Translations under genes and position numbers: made by a program | NCBI RefSeq assembly: GCF_050113715.1 | Contig: NZ_JBNJQR010000001.1 | Span: 372,001-436,000, forward strand | Direction of reading: 5' to 3' | Origin: Brevibacillus_H ginsengisoli | Lineage (GTDB): Bacteria; Bacillota; Bacilli; Brevibacillales; Brevibacillaceae | DNA: 64,000 bases | In this document: in pieces, positions 59,456 to 64,000 of the stretch | How the letters are laid out: each line of letters starts with the position of its first letter | Numbering within the stretch: position 1 is the stretch's first letter | The notes under the pieces: model-generated | The model's database searches: none | What the model saw: the letters and a program-made list of their open reading frames with translations, nothing else | What the model was told of the DNA's origin: nothing

Positions 59456-59490
59456 AAAGTACATCTTCATTCCAGAAGATGTACTTTCTG
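59456..59490 (+). terminator. Terminator of ccoNOP
   Basis: AAAGTACATCTTC and GAAGATGTACTTT form a perfect 13-bp stem. Confidence 0.9.
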
Positions 59491-59541
59491 TCTCATATTG
59501 GCTAGAATAAGGAAAACATCAGTGAAATTGGAGATGAGACT

Positions 59542-59640
59542 GTGCTTAGTACTCCTGAAGCAATTTATCACATTTTGTGGTTTCTATGTTTGGCGGGATT
59601 AGGGATTTGGATTTTGCGTATTCTCATGCGTCGTTACTAG
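59542..59640 (+). CDS. Small single-helix membrane protein, 32 aa
   Basis: GTG 59542 lies 8 bases after GGAG and opens a 32-codon frame ending in TAG at 59640. The product is one hydrophobic helix (about residues 7-28, with Trp, Leu, Ile) and a basic end (RRY), so it should insert with the C-terminus inside. It lies after the ccoNOP terminator and 37 bases before the ABC permease gene. It could be an accessory to the oxidase, like CcoQ, or to the transporter. Short length makes chance possible. Confidence 0.5.
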   Translation: MLSTPEAIYHILWFLCLAGLGIWILRILMRRY

Positions 59641-59677
59641 AAAATAGCCGTTCATTGTACTGGTGGAGGACAAACAC

Positions 59678-60886
59678 ATGCAAAAGGTTACAACGGTTGC
59701 TTGGCGCAACTTAAAGAGAAAACCCGCTCGAACCGTGCTTCTTGCGGGTAGTGCTGCAATGACGGCATTTTTGTTGTTCGCTAGCTATTTTTTTCTGTAT
59801 TCGATGGAACAAAGCGTGACAGCTTCCAGTGCAAGACTTGGAGCAGATTTGTTGGTTGTGCCAGATGGCTTCGGCTCACAAGCCGGCGAGATGATGATTT
59901 CTGGTAACCCTACGAAATTTTACATGAAAGATGATATCATACCAAAGATTGAACAATTGCCTGAGGTGGAACAAGTAGCTCCGCAACTCTATTTGGAAAC
60001 GGTCAAAACCGTCTGCTGTCGAGTAGAAGGGGACTTCCCGATTGTTGCGTTTGATCCAACTAAAGATTTTACTTTGAAAGCCTGGATGGCTTCTAACCGT
60101 GAATTTAAGCCGTACGACCTGTTAATTGGTTCCAACGCGGGAGGCAAGAACTTTATCTATCATTTGGACTATCAAGCGGTTCAAGAAAAAGTTGTCTTGT
60201 TTAATGAGACATTTCTCGTCCAGAACGTGTTGTTTCCAACAGGAATGGGAACGGATCATACGATATTTATGAACCTGGCTACAGCGAGAGAGATAGCCAG
60301 CAAACAAAAAAGCGAGTTGAATGTGGGACCACATGACATCTCCGTGTTATTGATTAAAACCAAGCCGAATACGGAAGAGTTTGTCAAACGCCAAATTGAG
60401 AGAATGAATCTTCCGATAGATGTCGTCAAAGGAAGCGGACTTAGAGAAGCGTTAACCAATCAGTTGTTTCCTGTCAAATTCTTAAGCTATACCATGATTG
60501 TCCTGATGATTATCATGAGCGCGATGCAGGTAGCCACGATGTTTTCCGCAATTATCAGTGAGCGCCGCAAAGAGATTGGGATGATTCGTGCCATGGGCGC
60601 TACGAAAGGGACGACCTACAAGCTGCTTCTCTGGGAAGCGGGACTTGCCTCCATGATCGGAGGAGTGGTCGGATCGGTTTTGAGCGCCGCTATGCTGTAC
60701 GATAATCGAGCGTTAATCCTTCAGCTGGTGAAGCTGCCGCTCTTGTTTCCCAATGTATCTTCCGGAGTTGGGATCGGGTTGATCGTGAGTGCCGTAACGG
60801 TGCTCATCGCCATCTGCGCAGCCTATTTCCCGGTGCGCAGCGCTCTTAAAGTAGAGCCCTATGAAGCGATTCGTGAAGGAGAGTAA
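59678..60886 (+). CDS. ABC transporter permease, FtsX/MacB type
   Basis: A 402-residue permease with an N-terminal helix, a large extracytoplasmic MacB-PCD-like domain (about 45-265) and three C-terminal helices of the FtsX domain (about 275-395), ending in the usual KVEPYEAIREGE. The extracytoplasmic domain has a vicinal cysteine pair, Cys113-Cys114 (KTVCCRVEGDFP), which could bind metal or a thiol. ATG 59678 follows GGTGGAGGA. It is paired with the ATPase 3 bases downstream. No adaptor protein is nearby. Confidence 0.88.
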   Translation: MQKVTTVAWRNLKRKPARTVLLAGSAAMTAFLLFASYFFLYSMEQSVTASSARLGADLLVVPDGFGSQAGEMMISGNPTKFYMKDDIIPKIEQLPEVEQVAPQLYLETVKTVCCRVEGDFPIVAFDPTKDFTLKAWMASNREFKPYDLLIGSNAGGKNFIYHLDYQAVQEKVVLFNETFLVQNVLFPTGMGTDHTIFMNLATAREIASKQKSELNVGPHDISVLLIKTKPNTEEFVKRQIERMNLPIDVVKGSGLREALTNQLFPVKFLSYTMIVLMIIMSAMQVATMFSAIISERRKEIGMIRAMGATKGTTYKLLLWEAGLASMIGGVVGSVLSAAMLYDNRALILQLVKLPLLFPNVSSGVGIGLIVSAVTVLIAICAAYFPVRSALKVEPYEAIREGE

Positions 60887-60889
60887 CCG

Positions 60890-61561
60890 ATGATCAGAAT
60901 GGAAGGGATCAACAAGAAATATCAGATTGCCCATGATCAATACGTCTCGGCTCTGGAGGACATTCATGTCACGATCGAGCGCGGCGAGTTTGTGTCGGTT
61001 GTGGGGCCTTCTGGCAGCGGCAAATCCACATTTTTAGCGATTGCCGGGCTGCTGGATCGATCAACGTCAGGAGAGCTGTGGTTGGATGGAATGGCGATTG
61101 CGAATACCTCGGACAAGGAGCGAACTCGATTTCGAGCCGAGAAGTGCGGGTTCATCTATCAATTCCCGAGTCTGGTTCCTACCTTGACCGCGTGGGAGAA
61201 TATCATTTTGCCAAAGACGGTACAAGGCAATTATTCCAAAGAAGACCATAAACGAGTAAATGAACTGATGGAAAGGATTGGGCTAAACGATAAAAAAGAT
61301 CACCTTCCCTTTCAGCTAAGTGGAGGGGAACAGCGTCGAATTGCTCTTGCCCGAGCGTTGATTAATCATCCGCAAGTGTTATTGGCTGACGAACCTACTG
61401 GTGCTCTCGATCAAGAGAACGCCGATATGATCATGGAGCTGTTCCGTGATATCCACCGGGAGGGCTGCACGGTCGTCATGGTCACACACGACCTACAGCT
61501 GGCTTCAAGGACCCAACGAATGATTCACATTCATCAAGGAAAGATACTCACCAAATCGTAG
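60890..61561 (+). CDS. ABC transporter ATP-binding protein, LolD/MacB type
   Basis: A 223-residue ATPase: Walker A GPSGSGKST near residue 43, Q-loop YQFPSLVP, signature LSGGEQRRIALARAL, Walker B VLLADEPTGALD and switch His in VTHD. It is the partner of the FtsX-type permease just upstream. Such MacB-like pairs act as mechanotransmitters more often than as classic importers. Ends at a terminator. Confidence 0.93.
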   Translation: MIRMEGINKKYQIAHDQYVSALEDIHVTIERGEFVSVVGPSGSGKSTFLAIAGLLDRSTSGELWLDGMAIANTSDKERTRFRAEKCGFIYQFPSLVPTLTAWENIILPKTVQGNYSKEDHKRVNELMERIGLNDKKDHLPFQLSGGEQRRIALARALINHPQVLLADEPTGALDQENADMIMELFRDIHREGCTVVMVTHDLQLASRTQRMIHIHQGKILTKS

Positions 61562-61573
61562 AGAAAACAGCCA

Positions 61574-61598
61574 AATCCCGCCGAGTGCGGGGTTTTTT
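61574..61598 (+). terminator. Terminator of the ABC transporter operon
   Basis: ATCCCGC and GCGGGGT pair around CGAGT and are followed by six Ts. Confidence 0.85.
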
Positions 61599-61752
61599 CG
61601 GTGATTGGCTCGACATGTCACAAATTTTAGAATATGATTCCAATGAAAATGATCGGACAGGCTAAACCGCAAATTCTGTGGTTTTGTTTAACGAGAGTCA
61701 TTTAAGGGAATGTAAGCTGAAGAGTTTCTTGCTGCTCGAATGGGGTGATCCG

Positions 61753-63852
61753 GTGGTTTGGTACACGATCGTTTATATTATCGCGCTAATTTTTTCACTC
61801 TATTTCCTCTTGTCTTCGCGCCACTTGGTTACGTCCAAACGATGGTATGATTTTTCATTTATTTTAGGGAATGCCTTCCTGCTCTGGGGTTTGAGCCATA
61901 TACTTGATTTGCACCCTGACTTTTGGTATCAGTTGACTTCTCACTTCGCTACCTATGGTTACTATGTGTTTTTGCTGCTGGCATTTAGGTCGTTTCCTTT
62001 ACCGCCGCACATTTACTACGATCGTTGGAAAAACAATCTGGATATAGCAGTGATTACTGTGCTGCATGTATTCATTTTTCTAGCGGTTTATTGGAATCCG
62101 CAGCTGGACGAACGGCTTGACTGGATTCTTCATTTTCAGACAGGTATGTATATTCTAGGCACGTGCTTTACGGTTTTGCGGGCAAGCTGGAATATTGGAC
62201 GATATCAACCGAATAATCTGCTTCTCATTGGTTGTATGCTGTTTATGCTGATCGATGCGGTAGGTACGAAACTGCCGCCAGTGCTCATGTTTAGCTTGAC
62301 CTTGTGTACGTTTGCCATGATTCTTATCAGCCATAATCGAATGAGAACCATGTGCGAGAAGGTAATCCTTGCCGATGACAGTCGATATCTCTACCAGAGA
62401 TTCACTTTTATCCTTCGTGACGAGCGAGTTCATTGGTTGTATTTATTTGGCATATTGATCGTGTTTCTTGAAAAGGAAGAATATTGCCTCCTATATTTGG
62501 TCGGGATGATGGCGTTTGGGGGGTTAATTCTTATTCGCTGTTTGATTACAAGACGTCAAAACAGACATATTCTTTCCGATCTCCTTGCGATTTCGTCAAA
62601 TCTGGAAAATCACTTTGCGCAGAATCTTGAACAGCTCCAAAGTCAAAACACGGCGTTAACCAATCTACTCGACGTCAAACAACGATATGAGAAGGTCTTG
62701 CAATTAAGCAATGAACAGAATGTCCAGCAAATTAACTACGACAATATCTATCAGCTGATTGAAGAATATGTCCACGTCTGGTACTCCATTATGGTCGGGT
62801 TTAACTATGTTCGACTTACTTTTGAATCCGCGGATCATGAGGTGTATTATGATACCTCTCAGGGGAAACGCGGGATAGGAAATCACAATTTTATCGTAGA
62901 GCGGCTAATTGTTGATGAGAAGGGAGACTCTCACCGTAATCCCCGATATGTCATGGTTGAGGTAGAAGTAGAAGGGGGAATCGTCGAGGGGCAACGAATT
63001 TTTGTTCAGCAACTGGCTGTTCATGTCAGGAGGCTGTTCCAGCGTTGTATCCAGACGCAGCAGTCGCTTGAGCTTCGTCTGATGGAGCAGGAGATGGCGA
63101 TAGCCTCTCGTATTCAGTCCTCACTCATCCCTATGGAACGACTGCGCACGGGAATGGTTCAAGCCAAAGCCGTTTATCTTCCAATGGATTACGTGGGAGG
63201 AGATTACGTCGACTTTGTCAAGGTGAATGAACGGTTCAGCTGTTTTTTAATCGCTGATATTTCGGGACACGGGGTGCCTGCCAGCCTGTTAACCACAGGG
63301 ATCCGGATTTTATTTCGGGCTGTTCTTCAGACAACCCATTCCCCATCAGCTATATTGACACGACTGAATCGTCTTCTCTATGAAGATTTGTCTGCCGCCA
63401 GGTCCTATGTCACTATGTTCGTTGTGGTAATCGATCAGGTGGATCAGGTGCTGCGAGTGAGCAGGGCCGGGCATCCTTGTCCACTTTATGTATCTCCAAC
63501 CAAACAGTTGACTTTGCCCTGTAAACGTGGAATGGGTCTGGGGCTTATGGAAGACGCCATCTTCGAGGAGGAAGAAGTATCCATTGAGGAAGAGTTTCTG
63601 TTACTTTTATACACGGATGGTTTAACCGATTTGTATCGGAAGCGAGGCGTAAGCGGGATCGACGAATGGTTTAAAAAAATACAACAAACCGCTGAGCTGA
63701 ATCAAGCACAGGATCGCATCTCTGCGGTTGAACAACTGATCTTCGAGGAGACGAAGCAGAGTGAACAAACGGATGATATTACAGTTCTAATTATCGAGAT
63801 GAAAGATCAATTCTTTGGACAAAAAGGAGGAGACTTGCTTGAAACCATGTGA
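61753..63852 (+). CDS. Membrane-anchored SpoIIE/PP2C-type serine phosphatase
   Basis: A 699-residue protein. About eight helices fill the first ~290 residues (a seven-helix-like sensor module), a helical and probably coiled-coil stretch (about 300-345) and a mixed region follow, and the C-terminal ~230 residues are a SpoIIE/RsbU phosphatase with metal-binding motifs DYVGGDYVDF, ADISGHGVPASL and LYTDGLTDLYR. Such phosphatases dephosphorylate anti-anti-sigma proteins in partner-switching. GTG 61753 fits best because GGGGTGATC matches the extended ribosome binding site at ideal spacing; earlier starts have none. It overlaps the next gene. Confidence 0.88.
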   Translation: MVWYTIVYIIALIFSLYFLLSSRHLVTSKRWYDFSFILGNAFLLWGLSHILDLHPDFWYQLTSHFATYGYYVFLLLAFRSFPLPPHIYYDRWKNNLDIAVITVLHVFIFLAVYWNPQLDERLDWILHFQTGMYILGTCFTVLRASWNIGRYQPNNLLLIGCMLFMLIDAVGTKLPPVLMFSLTLCTFAMILISHNRMRTMCEKVILADDSRYLYQRFTFILRDERVHWLYLFGILIVFLEKEEYCLLYLVGMMAFGGLILIRCLITRRQNRHILSDLLAISSNLENHFAQNLEQLQSQNTALTNLLDVKQRYEKVLQLSNEQNVQQINYDNIYQLIEEYVHVWYSIMVGFNYVRLTFESADHEVYYDTSQGKRGIGNHNFIVERLIVDEKGDSHRNPRYVMVEVEVEGGIVEGQRIFVQQLAVHVRRLFQRCIQTQQSLELRLMEQEMAIASRIQSSLIPMERLRTGMVQAKAVYLPMDYVGGDYVDFVKVNERFSCFLIADISGHGVPASLLTTGIRILFRAVLQTTHSPSAILTRLNRLLYEDLSAARSYVTMFVVVIDQVDQVLRVSRAGHPCPLYVSPTKQLTLPCKRGMGLGLMEDAIFEEEEVSIEEEFLLLLYTDGLTDLYRKRGVSGIDEWFKKIQQTAELNQAQDRISAVEQLIFEETKQSEQTDDITVLIIEMKDQFFGQKGGDLLETM

Positions 63853-64000
63853 GCGATGTCCGTCCGATCCAAACTGCACCAATTGCCTAGATCAGCTAGG
63901 AACAGGCAGTACGGCTAAAAAAGTGATACCTCCACGTAGCGTTAACCTGATTCATCTGAATACACGGAAGTCAGTTCAAGCCGAGTTGTGCGCTGTCAGT
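63839..64000 (+). CDS. Cysteine-rich hypothetical protein (partial, 5' end)
   Basis: TTG 63839 lies 8 bases after AAGGAGG and overlaps the end of the phosphatase gene by 14 bases. The first residues hold CERC and CTNC (four cysteines within ten residues), a pattern suited to zinc or an iron-sulfur cluster. The frame stays open to the window end (54 codons). The overlap suggests that it works with the phosphatase. Family not recognised. Confidence 0.7.
   Translation, partial: MKPCERCPSDPNCTNCLDQLGTGSTAKKVIPPRSVNLIHLNTRKSVQAELCAVS

Overview
The window reads as a chromosomal segment of an endospore-forming, aerobic to facultative Firmicute of the Bacillales. Gene order and protein style (SdhCAB with b558-type SdhC, GerE, GerM, YunB, LonB, SpoVID, hemAXCDB-hemL) point to the Paenibacillaceae, most likely Brevibacillus; that genus call is inference, no rRNA is present. 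Almost all of it is ordinary vegetative and sporulation backbone, interrupted by accessory blocks. I see no prophage, transposase, CRISPR array, tRNA or rRNA.

Layout. 0-5.7 kb: end of an aspartokinase gene, a SAM riboswitch controlling metX, yslB (convergent, overlapping), and sdhCAB. 5.7-7.4 kb: an ECF sigma/anti-sigma pair. 7.5-16.3 kb: a large secreted subtilase, a small hypothetical gene, cheX, two orphan oligopeptide-type permeases and an OatA-like acyltransferase. 16.7-25.3 kb: a membrane-anchored unknown, gerE, secreted NlpC/P60 and phosphoesterase proteins, yunB, a short unannotated ORF, a copper-amine-oxidase-like stalk protein, an SDR, a class V aminotransferase and an N-terminally extended superoxide dismutase. 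25.5-29.6 kb: racE-gerM-rph-rdgB-ysnB. 29.6-38.1 kb: proteostasis block tig-clpP-clpX-lonB-lonA-engB. 38.1-41.1 kb: GH84 glycosidase, SnoaL-like protein, EamA exporter. 41.4-50.6 kb: tetrapyrrole operon hemA-hemX-sirC-hemC-cobA/hemD-hemB-ahbAB, then hemL. 50.9-56.8 kb: MFS exporter, NUDIX protein, spoVID and two CotS/YsxE-like proteins. 57-61.6 kb: a compact cbb3-type oxidase (ccoN, ccoO, monohaem ccoP) behind a perfect FNR-type box, then a FtsX/MacB-type ABC transporter. 61.7-64 kb: a membrane-anchored SpoIIE/PP2C phosphatase and the start of a cysteine-rich protein.

The most interesting signals are: (1) a family of six dispersed palindromic elements, all in the same orientation, with a conserved 5' flank (GCGTAAGCCC) and compensatory changes in the stem, which appear to be non-autonomous mobile or structural-RNA elements; (2) a fused two-domain siroheme decarboxylase (AhbA-AhbB/NirDL type) sitting in the haem operon next to a precorrin-2 dehydrogenase and a CobA-HemD fusion, so the operon encodes both uroporphyrinogen III synthesis and a branch to didecarboxysiroheme; (3) matching FNR-type boxes in front of the cbb3 operon and in the hemA upstream region; (4) related palindromic operator-like sites in front of the SDR, EamA and MFS genes; and (5) several small genes with good ribosome binding sites, two of them (54 and 32 codons) shorter than usual annotation thresholds.
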